Source: Bordetella parapertussis (GTDB taxonomy: Bacteria; Pseudomonadota; Gammaproteobacteria; Burkholderiales; Burkholderiaceae_A). From it: a stretch of DNA of 39,027 bases. Location: assembly GCA_945901825.1 (NCBI GenBank), contig CAMDMC010000015.1:1-39027 (forward strand), written 5' to 3'. This document shows positions 25,103-36,149 of this stretch, piece by piece. Position numbers and translations under genes: made by a program. The notes beneath the pieces are model-generated. The model did no database searches, was not told the origin of the DNA, and saw nothing but the letters and a program-made list of their open reading frames with translations. Numbering within the stretch: position 1 is the stretch's first letter; each line of letters opens with the position of its first letter.

Positions 25103-26542
25103 CTACATGTTAAGCGCGCGTTTATCGACCGCAAGTGCTGCCTCACGCATCACCTCAGACAGCGAGGGGTGTGGATGGCAGACGCGGGCAATGTCTTCGG
25201 CTGATGCTTTGAACTCCATGGCCACCGCAGCCTCACTAATAAGATCGGATGCGGCAGCAGAGACAATATGCACCCCAAGCAGCTCATCGGTCTTCGCATC
25301 AGCCAGTATTTTTACGAAGCCCTCGGGTGTGCCCATTCCAAGCGCACGGCCGTTGGCCATAAAAGGAAACTGCCCCGTCTTGTAGGCCTTACCCTCAACC
25401 TTAAGCTGCTGCTCAGTCTGACCCACCCATGCAATCTCAGGCATGGTGTAAATTACCCACGGGATGCAGTTGTAATCAATATGCGTTGCCTGGCCCGCAA
25501 TACGCTCGGCAACCATAACCCCTTCGTCTTCGCCTTTATGGGCGAGCATGGGTCCACGCACGACATCGCCGATGGCAAAGATACGAGGATTGGCGGTGGC
25601 GCAGTAGTCGTCAACAGGAATAAACCCTTGCTCGTTCACCGATAAGCCCACTGCCTCAAGGTTAAGGTTCTCGGCGTTGGGGACACGACCCACCGACACG
25701 ATAAGCCTGTCGAACTGAACCTCGGTGGCGGAACCCTCTGCGGAGTTATAGGCCACGGTTACGCCTTTGCTGGAGGTCTTGACCTCGTTTATACGAATGC
25801 CCATCTCAATTTTTAGGCCCTGCTGGGTAAAGAGCTTAAAGGCTTCTTTACTCACCGACTCGTCGCAGGCCGCCAGAAACTGCGGCGACGCCTCAAGCAC
25901 ATGAACCGTTGACCCAAGACGACGCCAGACCGAGCCGAGCTCAAGACCAATCACTCCCGCGCCAATAACGCCAAGCTTTGCAGGAACTTTATCGAAAGTT
26001 AGCGCCCCTTCGTTGTCACAAATAAGCTTGTTATCAACCGGAATTGACGGAATATGGCGCGCCTTTGAGCCAGTGGCGATTACAACGTGACTTGCACTCA
26101 CCGAGTCAACACCACTGGCGCCCTGCACTTCAAGCAGAACCTTATCGGTCTGGGCACCAACAAACCTGCCCTCGCCTTTCAGCCAGTCGATTTTGTTCTT
26201 TTTAAACAAGAACTCAATACCCTTGGTCATCTTCGAGACAATGCCGTCTTTGCGCGCAAGCATGGTCTTAAGGTCGAAGCTAGCACCCTTTACCGTGATG
26301 CCATGGTGAGAGGCATGGGTTGAGATATTTTCAAACTCCTCGCTTGATGCAAGAAGCGCTTTGGATGGAATGCAGCCTACGTTGAGGCAGGTTCCACCAA
26401 GAACCTGCTGCCCCTCGGGGTTGATCCATTTCTCGATACAGGCCGTTTTAAAGCCGAGTTGAGACAAGCGAATGGCGGAGATGTAGCCCGCAGGGCCCGC
26501 ACCAACCACCACCACATCGTAGTGTTTTGTAATATCAGCCAT
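25103..26542 (-). CDS. lpdA: Dihydrolipoyl dehydrogenase (E3)
   Basis: Reoxidises the dihydrolipoyl arms of the 2-oxoglutarate (and possibly other) dehydrogenase complexes, passing electrons through FAD to NAD+. The FAD-binding GAGPAG is at 14-19, the redox disulfide Cys52/Cys57 in GGTCLNVGCIPSKALL, the NAD-binding GAGVIGLELG in the middle, and the catalytic His-Glu end in HPHPSLSEVMREAAL. The length is 479 residues. AGGAG lies 5 bases upstream of the ATG. It is the third gene after odhA and odhB, 14 bases from odhB. Confidence 0.98.
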   Translation of the reverse strand: MADITKHYDVVVVGAGPAGYISAIRLSQLGFKTACIEKWINPEGQQVLGGTCLNVGCIPSKALLASSEEFENISTHASHHGITVKGASFDLKTMLARKDGIVSKMTKGIEFLFKKNKIDWLKGEGRFVGAQTDKVLLEVQGASGVDSVSASHVVIATGSKARHIPSIPVDNKLICDNEGALTFDKVPAKLGVIGAGVIGLELGSVWRRLGSTVHVLEASPQFLAACDESVSKEAFKLFTQQGLKIEMGIRINEVKTSSKGVTVAYNSAEGSATEVQFDRLIVSVGRVPNAENLNLEAVGLSVNEQGFIPVDDYCATANPRIFAIGDVVRGPMLAHKGEDEGVMVAERIAGQATHIDYNCIPWVIYTMPEIAWVGQTEQQLKVEGKAYKTGQFPFMANGRALGMGTPEGFVKILADAKTDELLGVHIVSAAASDLISEAAVAMEFKASAEDIARVCHPHPSLSEVMREAALAVDKRALNM

Positions 26543-26556
26543 GGCGACTCCTAAGG

Positions 26557-27861
26557 TTAAATTTCAAGCAGGAGACGCGCAGGATCCTCCAAAGCGTCCT
26601 TCATTGTGACCAGGCCAAGCACCGCCTCTCGGCCATCAATAATGCGATGGTCATACGACATGGCAAGATAGTTCATGGGCCGAATAACGATCTGGCCGTT
26701 CTCGACTACGGGGCGCTCTTTGGTGGAATGAATGCCTAGAATGGCCGACTGGGGTGGGTTAATAATGGGCGTGGACAACATCGACCCAAAAACACCTCCA
26801 TTGGAAATGGAGAAGGTGCCACCCGTTAATTCCTCAAGGGTAATTTTGCCCTCACGTGCACGAACTCCGAAGTCGGAAATGGTCTTCTCAATTTCAGCAA
26901 AGGTAAGCTGATCTGCATTACGAATAATAGGAACGACCAGACCTCGTGGAGAGCCAACAGCAATACCAATGTCGAAGTAGCCGTGGTAAACAATATCGTT
27001 ACCATCCACAGAGGCATTAAGCACTGGGTATTTTTTGAGCGCGGCAACAGCCGCCTTTACGAAGAACGACATAAAGCCAAGCTTCACGCCATGCTCTTTC
27101 TCGAAGACTTCGACGTACTGTTTACGAAGGGCCATGACCGGAGCCATGTTGACTTCGTTAAACGTTGTAAGAATGGCATTGGAGGCCTGCGATTGAAGAA
27201 GGCGCTCGGCAACGCGCGCCCGCAGACGGCTCATCGGAACTCGTTGCTCAGGACGCCCTTCCAGCATAGCGTCTGGACCCATCGGGACATTCACAACAGG
27301 TAAAGACGAGACACTGACTGGTGCGGCAATGCCTTGCGTTGACCCTGCAGTGGTGGATACCGCCTTTGCAGCGAGGGCCGTGGCCGTTGGGGCGGAGGCT
27401 TGCGCCGCTGTTGCAGACTGTGCCGCGAGCACATCTCCCTTGGTAATACGCCCACCCTTACCCGAGCCTTGTGCAAGGCTAACGCCCGTTTCTGCCATAA
27501 GCTTAGCCGCAGCAGGTAGGGCAGCCGCCGTTGAGGTAGGTGAAGTATGTACAGGGCTTGCCGATGAGGCCGTGGCAGGTGCAGCGGGTTTCTCGGATGC
27601 TGGTGCAGCGCTTGCCCTCGCATCGGTATCGATACGGGCAATGACCTCGTCTGACACCACCATATCGCCATTGACCTTTACATGCTCACTTAGCACACCA
27701 GCCGCAGGAGCAGGCACCTCAAGAACCACCTTATCTGTTTCTATTTCGATAAGAATTTCATCTTGTGCCACCGCCTCACCCGGCTGCTTCTTCCACTGAA
27801 GGAGTGCGGCCTCAGCAACCGATTCAGAGAGCTGAGGAACTTTCACGTCATGTAGGGCCAT
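26557..27861 (-). CDS. odhB: Dihydrolipoyllysine succinyltransferase (E2 of 2-oxoglutarate dehydrogenase)
   Basis: E2 core of the 2-oxoglutarate dehydrogenase complex. A single lipoyl domain has Lys44 in [17 protein letters not shown] as the lipoylated residue. An Ala/Pro/Ser/Thr-rich linker follows, then an E1/E3-binding domain near [20 protein letters not shown] and [11 protein letters not shown] (about 113-145). A second Ala-rich linker leads to the catalytic domain, with [20 protein letters not shown] and the active-site [13 protein letters not shown] (His405). The 434-residue length is as expected. It lies between odhA and lpdA. Confidence 0.98.
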   Translation of the reverse strand: MALHDVKVPQLSESVAEAALLQWKKQPGEAVAQDEILIEIETDKVVLEVPAPAAGVLSEHVKVNGDMVVSDEVIARIDTDARASAAPASEKPAAPATASSASPVHTSPTSTAAALPAAAKLMAETGVSLAQGSGKGGRITKGDVLAAQSATAAQASAPTATALAAKAVSTTAGSTQGIAAPVSVSSLPVVNVPMGPDAMLEGRPEQRVPMSRLRARVAERLLQSQASNAILTTFNEVNMAPVMALRKQYVEVFEKEHGVKLGFMSFFVKAAVAALKKYPVLNASVDGNDIVYHGYFDIGIAVGSPRGLVVPIIRNADQLTFAEIEKTISDFGVRAREGKITLEELTGGTFSISNGGVFGSMLSTPIINPPQSAILGIHSTKERPVVENGQIVIRPMNYLAMSYDHRIIDGREAVLGLVTMKDALEDPARLLLEI

Positions 27862-27900
27862 TGTTATCTCTTAAAAGTTGTCAAGTAAAGGTACGTGGGC

Positions 27901-30750
27901 TTAGGCGTTCTTGATGCGGGCAAAGGCCTGCTCGAGCAGTTCCTTCTGGCGCTTTACATGGACCTCGTAATAGCCAGAGGCCGGTGCAGCCATGGCAGGG
28001 CGGCATGCATGACCAAGCTTCGTCCCCTCTGGAATATGTTCACGAAGGTTGTGCTGTATTTGGAACCAGAAGCCTTGGTTCTGGGGCTCCTCTTGCACCC
28101 AAACAACGTCGCTTAGGTTGGGGTATTTCTTAAGCTCGGCCACAAACGCCTTATGCGGAAAGGGGTAAACCTGTTCAATTCGAACAATGGCAACGTCTTC
28201 ACGCTCGCGCTCACGGCGCTGATTCACAAGGTCGTAATAGACTTTACCCGAGCAGGCTATAACCCGCTTAATCTTCTTGGCTTGAATGGCGGGGTCGACT
28301 TCGCCAATAACCGTCTGAAAATGGCCGAGTGAAAGCTCTTCCAGAGCCGAGCTTGCGTCCTTGTTACGAAGCAAGGACTTCGGTGTGAAGACAACCAGTG
28401 GTTTGCGGAAGGGCCGAATAATTTGGCGGCGCAGAAGGTGAAAGACTTGAGAGGCTGAGGTGGGCTGACAGAGCTGCATGTTGGTGTCGGCACAAAGCTG
28501 CAAGAACCGCTCGGGCCGTGCAGAGGAGTGCTCGGGCCCCTGACCTTCCTGGCCGTGGGGTAACAAAAGCGTGAGCCCGCTCTGGCGACCCCACTTCACC
28601 TCGCCCGAGGCAATGAACTGGTCGATGACCACCTGTGCACCATTTGCAAAGTCACCAAACTGGGCTTCCCAGATAACGAGCGTGTTGGGCTCAGCGGTGG
28701 AATAGCCATACTCAAAGCCAAGCACGGCCTCCTCGGAAAGTACCGAGTCGATGACTACAAAAGGGGCCTGCTCCGGCGAGACATTCTGTAAAGGAATATG
28801 GGTACCAAGGTCGTAGCGCTCACGGGCCTGATCGTGCAGCACGGCATGGCGATGGGTAAATGTGCCCCGCCCGCAGTCCTGGCCACTTAAGCGCACGGCG
28901 TAGCCACTTGCAACCAGAGAGGCATAGGCCAGGTGCTCACCCATCCCCCAGTCAAGGTTAATTTCGCCTCGGCACATGGCTCGGCGATCGTTAATTACTT
29001 TCTCGACCAGGGGGTGCAGCTTGAAGCCTTCGGGAACGGTTGTTAAACGCTCGCCGAGCCTTTGCAGTTCCGTAAGTGGAAGACCTGTGTCGGCATCATC
29101 GGTCCATTTTTTGTTTAGGAAAGGCGCCCAGTCAACTGCGAATTTGCTCTTATAGTTTGTAAGAACGGGCTCGCGGGTGCTACGACCCTCGTCTAGGGCA
29201 GCCCGATAAGCCTTTACCATTGCATCGCCCTCGCCAGTTGCAATAACGCCCTGGGCTTCAAGACGGTCGGCATAGAGTTTTCGAGTGCCTGGATGCTGGC
29301 CAATAACCCGATACATGAGCGGCTGGGTCATGGCGGGTGTGTCTTGCTCGTTGTGCCCAAGTTTTCGGAAGCAGACGATATCAATGACCACGTCCTTTTT
29401 AAACTGCATCCGGTAATCAACGGCCAGCTGCGTTACGAAGACAACCGCTTCAGGGTCGTCTCCATTCACATGAAAGACTGGCGCCTCGATCATCTTGACC
29501 ACATCGGAGCAATAAATGGTTGACCGTGTGTCGCGCGGGTCGGAGGTGGTGAAGCCAATTTGGTTATTAATAACAACGTGGATGGTTCCACCCACACCGT
29601 AGCCGCGAGTCATTGCGAGGTTTAGCGTTTCCATGACAACGCCTTGACCTGCAAAGGCAGCGTCTCCATGCACGAGCACGGGAAGAATCTTGCTTCCTTC
29701 GCTGTCGCCGCGGCGGTCAAGACGTGCACGCACCGAGCCGGTAACGACAGGGTTCACAATTTCCAAGTGAGAAGGGTTAAACGACAGCGACAGATGAACA
29801 GGGCCACCCGGGGTTGAGACATCGCTTGAGAAGCCTTGGTGGTATTTGACATCGCCTGCGAGTAAGTCATCGGAATGCTTACCCTCAAACTCGGCAAAAA
29901 GGTCTTTGGGCATCTTGCCAAGTGTATTCACCAAAATGTTGAGCCGGCCTCGGTGGGCCATGCCTATAACGACTTCCTCTACACCACGATTTCCCGAGGC
30001 ATCAACAATTTCATCCATGCAGGCAATAAACGACTCACCGCCCTCCAGTGAAAAACGCTTTTGACCAACGTATTTGGTGTGCAGGTAACGTTCAAGACCC
30101 TCAGCTGCCGTAACCTGCTGCAGGATTTGAACCTTTTTTTCGGGCGGAAAATGAGGATTGGTTCGGGATGACTCGAGCTTTTCCTGAATCCAGCGCTTCT
30201 CGGTTGGATCGGTAACGTACATAAACTCGGCGCCGATCTTCCCGCAGTAGGTCTCCCGCAGGGCCTGCACCATTTCGCGCAAGGACATCTGCTCCTGGCC
30301 GAAGTAGAGGTTGTCTGCTCGAAAGGCGGTGTCGAGGTCTGCATCGGAGAAGTCGTAGAAGGCAGGCTCAAGTTCAGGAAAAGACGGGCGCTCGCGCAGC
30401 TTTAAAGGGTCAAGGTCCGCCCATTGATTTCCAAGGTTGCGGTAGGCCGCAATGATGGACTGCACATGGAGCTGCTTCCGCGCAATGGAAAGGTCGCGCT
30501 CGGCGACCCTTGGAAGAAACTTGTTGGTCTTTGCGCGCTCGGCGAAGGAGGCTATAACTGGCGCGTGGGCCTGATCGGACGCCTCGGGATCTAAGCCCTG
30601 GGAAGGAACATTCTGAAGTTGATCGAAAAACCGTCTCCAGTTGTCGCTGACAGACCCTGGGTTATCGAGGTAGGACTCGTAAAGTTCCTCAACGTAGGGA
30701 GCATTCGCACCAAATAGGTACGAGTTGAGCTGAAAGCTCTTCATGACCAT
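27901..30750 (-). CDS. odhA: 2-Oxoglutarate dehydrogenase E1
   Basis: Thiamine-diphosphate-dependent E1 that decarboxylates 2-oxoglutarate and passes the succinyl group to lipoyl-E2. At 949 residues it is close to E. coli SucA (933). The N-terminus has NSYLFGANAPYVEELYESYL. Later come the VVIGMAHRGRLNILVNTLGK, VHGDAAFAGQGVVMETLNLA, VVINNQIGFTTSDPRDTRST and KLGHNEQDTPAMTQPLMY motifs of the cofactor site, and LLPHGQEGQGPEHSSARPER near the C-terminus. Two near-adjacent ATGs (30750, 30744) are possible. Transcription probably starts in the 149-base gap after gltA. Confidence 0.98.
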   Translation of the reverse strand: MVMKSFQLNSYLFGANAPYVEELYESYLDNPGSVSDNWRRFFDQLQNVPSQGLDPEASDQAHAPVIASFAERAKTNKFLPRVAERDLSIARKQLHVQSIIAAYRNLGNQWADLDPLKLRERPSFPELEPAFYDFSDADLDTAFRADNLYFGQEQMSLREMVQALRETYCGKIGAEFMYVTDPTEKRWIQEKLESSRTNPHFPPEKKVQILQQVTAAEGLERYLHTKYVGQKRFSLEGGESFIACMDEIVDASGNRGVEEVVIGMAHRGRLNILVNTLGKMPKDLFAEFEGKHSDDLLAGDVKYHQGFSSDVSTPGGPVHLSLSFNPSHLEIVNPVVTGSVRARLDRRGDSEGSKILPVLVHGDAAFAGQGVVMETLNLAMTRGYGVGGTIHVVINNQIGFTTSDPRDTRSTIYCSDVVKMIEAPVFHVNGDDPEAVVFVTQLAVDYRMQFKKDVVIDIVCFRKLGHNEQDTPAMTQPLMYRVIGQHPGTRKLYADRLEAQGVIATGEGDAMVKAYRAALDEGRSTREPVLTNYKSKFAVDWAPFLNKKWTDDADTGLPLTELQRLGERLTTVPEGFKLHPLVEKVINDRRAMCRGEINLDWGMGEHLAYASLVASGYAVRLSGQDCGRGTFTHRHAVLHDQARERYDLGTHIPLQNVSPEQAPFVVIDSVLSEEAVLGFEYGYSTAEPNTLVIWEAQFGDFANGAQVVIDQFIASGEVKWGRQSGLTLLLPHGQEGQGPEHSSARPERFLQLCADTNMQLCQPTSASQVFHLLRRQIIRPFRKPLVVFTPKSLLRNKDASSALEELSLGHFQTVIGEVDPAIQAKKIKRVIACSGKVYYDLVNQRREREREDVAIVRIEQVYPFPHKAFVAELKKYPNLSDVVWVQEEPQNQGFWFQIQHNLREHIPEGTKLGHACRPAMAAPASGYYEVHVKRQKELLEQAFARIKNA

Positions 30751-30855
30751 CGCAATTCACCCTTCTGGGCCTTCAGCCCTAAACGATGCAGGTTACCCTT
30801 CTGTTCCCCAACGACGCCGGTTCCCAGACAGGCTAAGTTATAGACGTGATTCACT

Positions 30856-30886
30856 ACAAAAAGCAAGAGGGGCCATGCCCCTCTTG
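30856..30886 (-). terminator. Rho-independent terminator after gltA
   Basis: CAAGAGGGGC (30864-30873) pairs perfectly with GCCCCTCTTG (30877-30886) around a 3-base loop. On the minus strand this 10-base stem is followed by CTTTTTG. It lies about 14 bases past the gltA stop codon and separates the sdh-gltA transcript from the odh operon. The remaining gap (about 30751-30855) should hold the odhA promoter; I saw no convincing pair of boxes. Confidence 0.9.
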
Positions 30887-30899
30887 TAAAAAACCGCGA

Positions 30900-32210
30900 T
30901 TAACGTTGCGAAATGGGCATAGCCTGTCTTTCAGTAAGCCCGGTGTAGAGCTGACGAGGTCGGCCGATCTTGTACTCAGGGTCGACAATCATTTCTTTCC
31001 ATTGCGCAACCCAGCCAATTGTTCGGGCAAGGGCGAAAATGCAGGTGAACATTGAGGTCGGAATTCCAAGCGCCCGCTGAACAATGCCCGAGTAGAAGTC
31101 CACGTTCGGATACAGCTTACGCTCAACGAAATAGCTGTCCTCAAGGGCGATCTTCTCAAGGGCCATTGCGAGCTTAAAGAGCGGATCGTTCTCCAGACCC
31201 AGCTCGGCCAAAACCTCGCGACAGGTTTCTTGCATAAGCTTAGCCCGCGGGTCAAAGTTCTTGTAAACCCTGTGACCGAAGCCCATAAGGCGTACACCCG
31301 AGTTTTTGTCTTTTACCTTTTCCATGAACTCGCCCACCCTAGCAAGCCCACCGTCGGCCTGGATACTCTCGAGCATTTCCAGGCAGGCCTGATTTGCCCC
31401 GCCATGAGCGGGGCCCCAGAGGCATGCAACACCGGCGGCAATGGCCGAGAAGGGGCTTGTACCCGAGGAGCCGCAGAGCCTTACTGTTGATGTCGAAGCG
31501 TTCTGCTCGTGCTCGGCATGCAGTGTGAAAATACGGTCGAGGGCACGCACCAGAACAGGATTCGGCGTGTACTTTTCGCAGGGCGTCGCAAACATCATGT
31601 GCATGAAGTTTGCGGTGTATGAAAGATCATTTTGGGGATACATATTGGGCTGGCCAATGGAATACTTGTAGGCCATGGCAACCAGTGTTGGCATCTTGGC
31701 AATGAGCCGAATGAACGAGATGTCTTGTTGCTCGGGGGAATTGATATCGAGACTGTCGGGGTAAAAGGCGGCCATGCTTCCCGCAAGACTGGTTAAAACC
31801 GCCATTGGGTGCGAGTCTCGTCGAAAACCCCTAACAGCAAACTGCATCTGCTCGTGAACCATGGTGTGGTGCATAACCAGATGTTTAAACTCCTCGAACT
31901 GACTGACGTTAGGAAGCTCGCCGTAGTAGATGAGGTAACAAACCTCAAGAAATTCGCAGTGAACCGCCAACTGCTCAATGGGGTAGCCTCGGTAGAGCAA
32001 CTGTCCCTGATCACCGTCAATGTAGGTAACGCTTGAGGCACACGACGCAGTCGATAAAAATCCTGTGTCGTAGGTGAACTTACCCGTTTGCGAGTAGAGC
32101 TTGCGAATGTCAATAACATCGGGGCCAACCGATCCCTTCAGAATGGGAAACTCAACGCTGGGTGTGCCATCTGAAAAGCTTAATGTGGCCTTGTGTTTGT
32201 TTTCGTTCAT
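30900..32210 (-). CDS. gltA: Citrate synthase (type I, hexameric)
   Basis: Condenses acetyl-CoA and oxaloacetate to citrate. Catalytic residues are His269 ([10 protein letters not shown]), His313 ([16 protein letters not shown]) and Asp371 ([11 protein letters not shown]), at the positions expected from the E. coli enzyme (264, 305, 362). The 436-residue length and the N-terminal beta region ([25 protein letters not shown]) fit the long NADH-sensitive Gram-negative type. AGGAAGGGGG lies upstream of the ATG. It is the last gene of sdhC-sdhD-sdhA-sdhB-sdhE-gltA, followed by a strong terminator. Confidence 0.98.
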   Translation of the reverse strand: MNENKHKATLSFSDGTPSVEFPILKGSVGPDVIDIRKLYSQTGKFTYDTGFLSTASCASSVTYIDGDQGQLLYRGYPIEQLAVHCEFLEVCYLIYYGELPNVSQFEEFKHLVMHHTMVHEQMQFAVRGFRRDSHPMAVLTSLAGSMAAFYPDSLDINSPEQQDISFIRLIAKMPTLVAMAYKYSIGQPNMYPQNDLSYTANFMHMMFATPCEKYTPNPVLVRALDRIFTLHAEHEQNASTSTVRLCGSSGTSPFSAIAAGVACLWGPAHGGANQACLEMLESIQADGGLARVGEFMEKVKDKNSGVRLMGFGHRVYKNFDPRAKLMQETCREVLAELGLENDPLFKLAMALEKIALEDSYFVERKLYPNVDFYSGIVQRALGIPTSMFTCIFALARTIGWVAQWKEMIVDPEYKIGRPRQLYTGLTERQAMPISQR

Positions 32211-32254
32211 ATTACTGCCCCCTTCCTCATTTAAATCGTAATGGCCGCTTGGCC

Positions 32255-32611
32255 TTAGATAGCGGCGCTTGGCTGACGTTGGCCAAGCCTGTCGCTACTT
32301 GGCTGGTCTTCGCCCAACCTGCGGATTGCCTCAAGCACCTGAAGGACCCCGGGAGTTTGCAGCTCGCCCTTTGGCTCTTGACGTTCAAGTATGAGATCAA
32401 GCAGTTCGTTATCAGGAAGTTCAAGTAAACGGGCAAGCCCGTCGTGTTCAAGCTGAGAAAGCCTGCCATCTTTAACCTGCAGGAATTGTGTGAGCAAGAG
32501 GTCGTTTTCAAGAAGGCCACGACGCGAGCGCCACTGAATACGCCGAAAGCACTCCTCGTCAACTAAGACGGCCTCGGTATCGCGCGGCTCTACGGACTGA
32601 TTCATCGTCAC
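32255..32611 (-). CDS. sdhE: Succinate dehydrogenase flavinylation factor SdhE
   Basis: Small factor that promotes covalent attachment of FAD to SdhA. The family motif RGLLE is at 31-35 ([14 protein letters not shown]), and the helical core has [20 protein letters not shown] and LLDLIL. At 118 residues it is longer than the usual 85-95, with a short extra N-terminus and a Ser/Gln-rich tail. It lies between sdhB and gltA with short gaps, beside its client enzyme. Confidence 0.93.
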   Translation of the reverse strand: MTMNQSVEPRDTEAVLVDEECFRRIQWRSRRGLLENDLLLTQFLQVKDGRLSQLEHDGLARLLELPDNELLDLILERQEPKGELQTPGVLQVLEAIRRLGEDQPSSDRLGQRQPSAAI

Positions 32612-32638
32612 GAGTTGGCTGAACTGGACATACCCTCA

Positions 32639-33352
32639 CTACACCGCACGTCGAACCATCAGTTCTTTGATCTTACCAATTGCCTTGGTTGGGTTTAAGC
32701 CCTTGGGGCAGACATCGACGCAGTTCATGATGGTATGGCACCGGAATAAACGGTAGGGATCTTCAAGATTATCCAACCGTTCACTCGTGGCCTGATCGCG
32801 ACTGTCGGCAATAAAACGATAGGCCTGCAGAAGACCTGCCGGGCCAACAAATTTGTCTGGGTTCCACCAGAACGAGGGACAGCTGGTTGAACAGCAGGCA
32901 CAAAGGATACATTCGTAGAGTCCATCAAGCTCCTCGCGCTCCTCGGGGGACTGGAGTCGTTCTTTTTCGGGTGGCGGGTTCTCGTTAATAAGAAACGGTT
33001 TGACTGAATGGTATTGCTTGAAGAACTGGGTCATATCGACAATAAGGTCGCGCACAACAGGCAGCCCAGGAAGCGGTCGAAGAACAATAGGCTCTTTCAG
33101 TTCATTGAGATTCGTGATGCATGCAAGACCATTCTTGCCATTAATGTTCATGGCATCGGAGCCGCAGACACCTTCACGGCACGACCTTCTGAATGACAAC
33201 GAGTCATCCTCGTCGCTCTTAATACGCATAAGGGCATCAAGAAGCATTTTGTCGGTTGGCTGTAGCGCAACCGTAATGTCCTGCATACGCGGACGACTGT
33301 CTTTATCGGGGTCGTATCGGTAAATGGAGAAACGAATCGAACGTGCTGTCAT
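32639..33352 (-). CDS. sdhB: Succinate dehydrogenase iron-sulfur subunit
   Basis: Electron-transfer subunit of complex II. The [2Fe-2S] ligands lie in [13 protein letters not shown] (Cys58, Cys63, Asp66) plus Cys78. The [4Fe-4S] and [3Fe-4S] ligands are in [20 protein letters not shown] and [20 protein letters not shown]. The Trp pair after the cluster helps form the quinone site. The length of 237 residues is normal. It follows sdhA by 17 bases in the operon. Confidence 0.98.
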   Translation of the reverse strand: MTARSIRFSIYRYDPDKDSRPRMQDITVALQPTDKMLLDALMRIKSDEDDSLSFRRSCREGVCGSDAMNINGKNGLACITNLNELKEPIVLRPLPGLPVVRDLIVDMTQFFKQYHSVKPFLINENPPPEKERLQSPEEREELDGLYECILCACCSTSCPSFWWNPDKFVGPAGLLQAYRFIADSRDQATSERLDNLEDPYRLFRCHTIMNCVDVCPKGLNPTKAIGKIKELMVRRAV

Positions 33353-33369
33353 GGTGGCGATACCCCTGA

Positions 33370-35160
33370 TTAAAAAGTTCGTTTTTTGGGTTGGAAGGTT
33401 TCGACTGTTAGTGGCTTGAGATTCACCGGCTTGTAATCCAGACGATTGTTATCGCTGTACCAGAGCGAATGGCGCATCCACTGGGCATCGTCACGATCGG
33501 GGAAGTCGCGGTGCGCGTGGGCGCCTCTGCTTTCCTTTCGTGCTTCAGCGGAGACAATGGTTGCCCTTGCTGTTTCCACCAGGTTGGCCAGTTCAAGCGC
33601 CTCAACGCGTGCCGTATTGAAGACCTTGGACTTGTCGGCAATGTGAATGGCATCGGCGCGCTCGGCCAGTTCGTCAATCTTGCTGACACCCTCGGCGAGT
33701 AGCTCACTGGTTCGGAAAACGCCGCAGAAGTTCTGCATGGTGTTTCGAATGTCGTTGGCCACCTCTTGAACCTTCTCGCCCTGGGTCGATGCATCAAGCT
33801 TTGCAAGACGCTCAAGCGAGGGATCCGCTGCGTTCTCGGGCAGGTGCCTGTGCGAAGCCGCCTGAAGGTTCTGCTCAACAATAAAGTTGCCTGCAGCACG
33901 GCCAAAGACAACCAGGTCGAGCAGCGAATTGGTGCCCAGACGATTTGCCCCATGCACAGAGACGCAGGCGCATTCTCCAATGGCATAAAGCCCATCCACC
34001 ACCGAGTTGGGGTTGCCACTTTTGGGCGCAACCACCTGCCCGTGGATGTTCGTGGGGATACCACCCATTTGATAGTGGATGGTCGGAACAACTGGGATGG
34101 GTTCCTTAATGGGGTCAACGTTGGCAAACTTAATTGCAATCTCACGTATGGAAGGCAGTTTTTTAAGGATTTTCTCTGCGCCTAGGTGATCGAGTTTTAA
34201 GAGCACGTAGTCTTTATTTGGGCCGCAACCTCGACCTTCTTTAATTTCCTGATCCATGGACCGGGAGACGAAATCGCGTGGGGCCAAGTCTTTCAGCGTA
34301 GGGGCATAACGTTCCATAAAGCGCTCCCCATTGCAGTTCAGCAATATGCCACCCTCACCTCGCACGCCTTCTGTAATGAGGACCCCCGCGCCGGCTACGC
34401 CCGTGGGGTGGAACTGCCAGAACTCCATATCTTCAAGGGGAAGCCCAGCGCGAGCTGCCATGCCCATACCATCGCCGGTATTAATGAAGGCATTGGTTGA
34501 GGCTGCCCAGATACGACCCGCACCACCCGTTGCGAAGACCGTGGCCTTTGCCTCAAGAACCATAACCTCGCCCGATTCCATTTCAAGGGCAACCACACCC
34601 ACGCAGGCGCCTTCGGAATCGCGAATGATGTCGAGTGCCATCCATTCAACAAAGAATTGGGTTCGTGCGCGAACGTTACGTTGATACAGGGTATGCAAAA
34701 GCGCGTGGCCTGTGCGGTCTGCAGCTGCACAGGCTCGTTGGACAGGCTTTTCGCCCAGATTCGCCGTGTGCCCTCCGAAGGGTCTTTGATAGATCGTGCC
34801 GTCGGGGTTGCGATCGAAAGGCATGCCAAAGTGCTCCAGTTCATAGACCACTTTGGGCGCTTCCCTGCACATAAATTCGATGGCGTCTTGATCACCGAGG
34901 TAGTCAGAGCCCTTGATGGTGTCAAACATGTGCCAGTACCAATTGTCTTCGCTCATGTTGCCCAGTGATGCACCAATACCGCCCTGTGCAGCAACGGTGT
35001 GCGAGCGTGTTGGAAAGACCTTTGACAAAACGGCCACGTTCATCCCTGCCTCTGCAAGCTGCAAGGAACAACGCATGCCTGAGCCCCCTGCACCCACAAT
35101 AACTGCGTCAAACCTTCGACGAGGAAGATTTCGTGTCTGGTTAAGCTGTAACTCGGCCAT
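33370..35160 (-). CDS. sdhA: Succinate dehydrogenase flavoprotein subunit
   Basis: Oxidises succinate to fumarate on a covalently bound FAD. The N-terminal FAD fold has [14 protein letters not shown]. The flavinylated His54 is in [18 protein letters not shown]. Other motifs are [47 protein letters not shown] and the C-terminal [17 protein letters not shown] chose ATG 35160 (596 residues, [11 protein letters not shown]...) because AGGGGG lies about 11 bases upstream; an in-frame GTG at 35172 sits almost on top of that site. The 90-base gap to sdhD holds no other gene. Confidence 0.98.
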   Translation of the reverse strand: MAELQLNQTRNLPRRRFDAVIVGAGGSGMRCSLQLAEAGMNVAVLSKVFPTRSHTVAAQGGIGASLGNMSEDNWYWHMFDTIKGSDYLGDQDAIEFMCREAPKVVYELEHFGMPFDRNPDGTIYQRPFGGHTANLGEKPVQRACAAADRTGHALLHTLYQRNVRARTQFFVEWMALDIIRDSEGACVGVVALEMESGEVMVLEAKATVFATGGAGRIWAASTNAFINTGDGMGMAARAGLPLEDMEFWQFHPTGVAGAGVLITEGVRGEGGILLNCNGERFMERYAPTLKDLAPRDFVSRSMDQEIKEGRGCGPNKDYVLLKLDHLGAEKILKKLPSIREIAIKFANVDPIKEPIPVVPTIHYQMGGIPTNIHGQVVAPKSGNPNSVVDGLYAIGECACVSVHGANRLGTNSLLDLVVFGRAAGNFIVEQNLQAASHRHLPENAADPSLERLAKLDASTQGEKVQEVANDIRNTMQNFCGVFRTSELLAEGVSKIDELAERADAIHIADKSKVFNTARVEALELANLVETARATIVSAEARKESRGAHAHRDFPDRDDAQWMRHSLWYSDNNRLDYKPVNLKPLTVETFQPKKRTF

Positions 35161-35250
35161 GATTAAACACACCCCCTAAAACAGAAACCAAGAAAGACAG
35201 AAAATGAAAACATCTACGTTTGAGGACCTACAACTTCAATCGTTAAGCCG

Positions 35251-35616
35251 CTAAACACGCCAGACTACCTCGACCGCCCAGACAAAACTTCCAAGCAACC
35301 ACAAAATAGTGAAAACCTGCAAGGCAAGGCGTATGGCTAGGGGTTTGACGTAGTCCATCCAGATGTCGCGCACACCCACCCAGGCATGGTAGATAAAGGC
35401 AAGAAACGCAACCAAGGTAAAGACCTTCATCCAGGTCTGCGCAAACAACGAAGCCCATCCGTAGTAGCCAGGCTCTGCCGCGGCAAGCGCCGCAACAAGC
35501 AGGATAAGACTGTAACTGGCTAAGACCATGGCAGTAATTCTTTGGGAGAGCCAGTCGCGTAGGCCGTAATGCGCGCCTACAACCAGGCGCTTTTGTCCGA
35601 TGTTTCGCCCGGCCAT
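35251..35616 (-). CDS. sdhD: Succinate dehydrogenase membrane anchor subunit
   Basis: A 121-residue inner-membrane subunit with three hydrophobic helices (about 25-45, 55-78, 90-115). The conserved GAHYGLRDWLSQRITAMVLA near the start and FIYHAWVGVRDIWMDYVKP identify SdhD; the His in the latter is a likely haem ligand. With SdhC it holds haem b and the ubiquinone site. It starts 2 bases after the sdhC stop. Confidence 0.95.
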   Translation of the reverse strand: MAGRNIGQKRLVVGAHYGLRDWLSQRITAMVLASYSLILLVAALAAAEPGYYGWASLFAQTWMKVFTLVAFLAFIYHAWVGVRDIWMDYVKPLAIRLALQVFTILWLLGSFVWAVEVVWRV

Positions 35617-35618
35617 GG

Positions 35619-36029
35619 TTAGATCACTCCAAAAATTGCAAAAAAGGCAAGAAGGCTTGTAAGTAGGCTTACCACCATAAAGCCGGAGGCCATCTTAGGG
35701 CTCGCCTCTCGGCTGATGCCAATATGAACATCGTTCACCAGGTGTCGAATTCCACCCCAGAAATGATGAATGAACGCCCAGGCGATGGCGCAGAGCAGCA
35801 ACTTGGCCGGCACGGAATCGACCACGCCTAAAAGCTCGGCATAACTCAACTCAGAGGTGAGACTCTTGTCGAGCAGCCAGACAACAAGGGGCAACAGAAG
35901 AAACATCACCGCACCACTGACGCGATGCAATATCGACATGATGCCTGCCAGAGGCAATCGGTAGCCGATTATTTGCGTGATGTGGATATTCCGAAACTCC
36001 GGCCTTTTTTTTGCAATGGTTTGCGGCAT
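35619..36029 (-). CDS. sdhC: Succinate dehydrogenase cytochrome b556 subunit
   Basis: A 136-residue inner-membrane subunit with three helices. MSILHRVSGAVMFLLLPLVV holds the conserved 'HR.SG' quinone-site motif. AIAWAFIHHFWGGIRHLVND carries the haem-ligand histidine and is a SdhC signature. GAGGGG lies just ahead of the ATG. It is the first gene of the sdh-gltA operon and divergent from mdh. Confidence 0.96.
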   Translation of the reverse strand: MPQTIAKKRPEFRNIHITQIIGYRLPLAGIMSILHRVSGAVMFLLLPLVVWLLDKSLTSELSYAELLGVVDSVPAKLLLCAIAWAFIHHFWGGIRHLVNDVHIGISREASPKMASGFMVVSLLTSLLAFFAIFGVI

Positions 36030-36149
36030 AGACCCCTCGGTAAAAAAGCTCGCAAAATCAGCAGGCTAAGGAGACATACCCCCTTGCCCATCCGACTCGC
36101 GCGGATTGAATTCTTAAGACTCCCTGACCTGTATTATAAAGTTCTGGTT

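Noticed and set aside
36133..36138. A perfect TATAAT on the minus strand upstream of sdhC.
   Set aside because: It is a plausible -10 box, but I found no acceptable -35 hexamer 16-18 bases before it, so I did not list it as a promoter.
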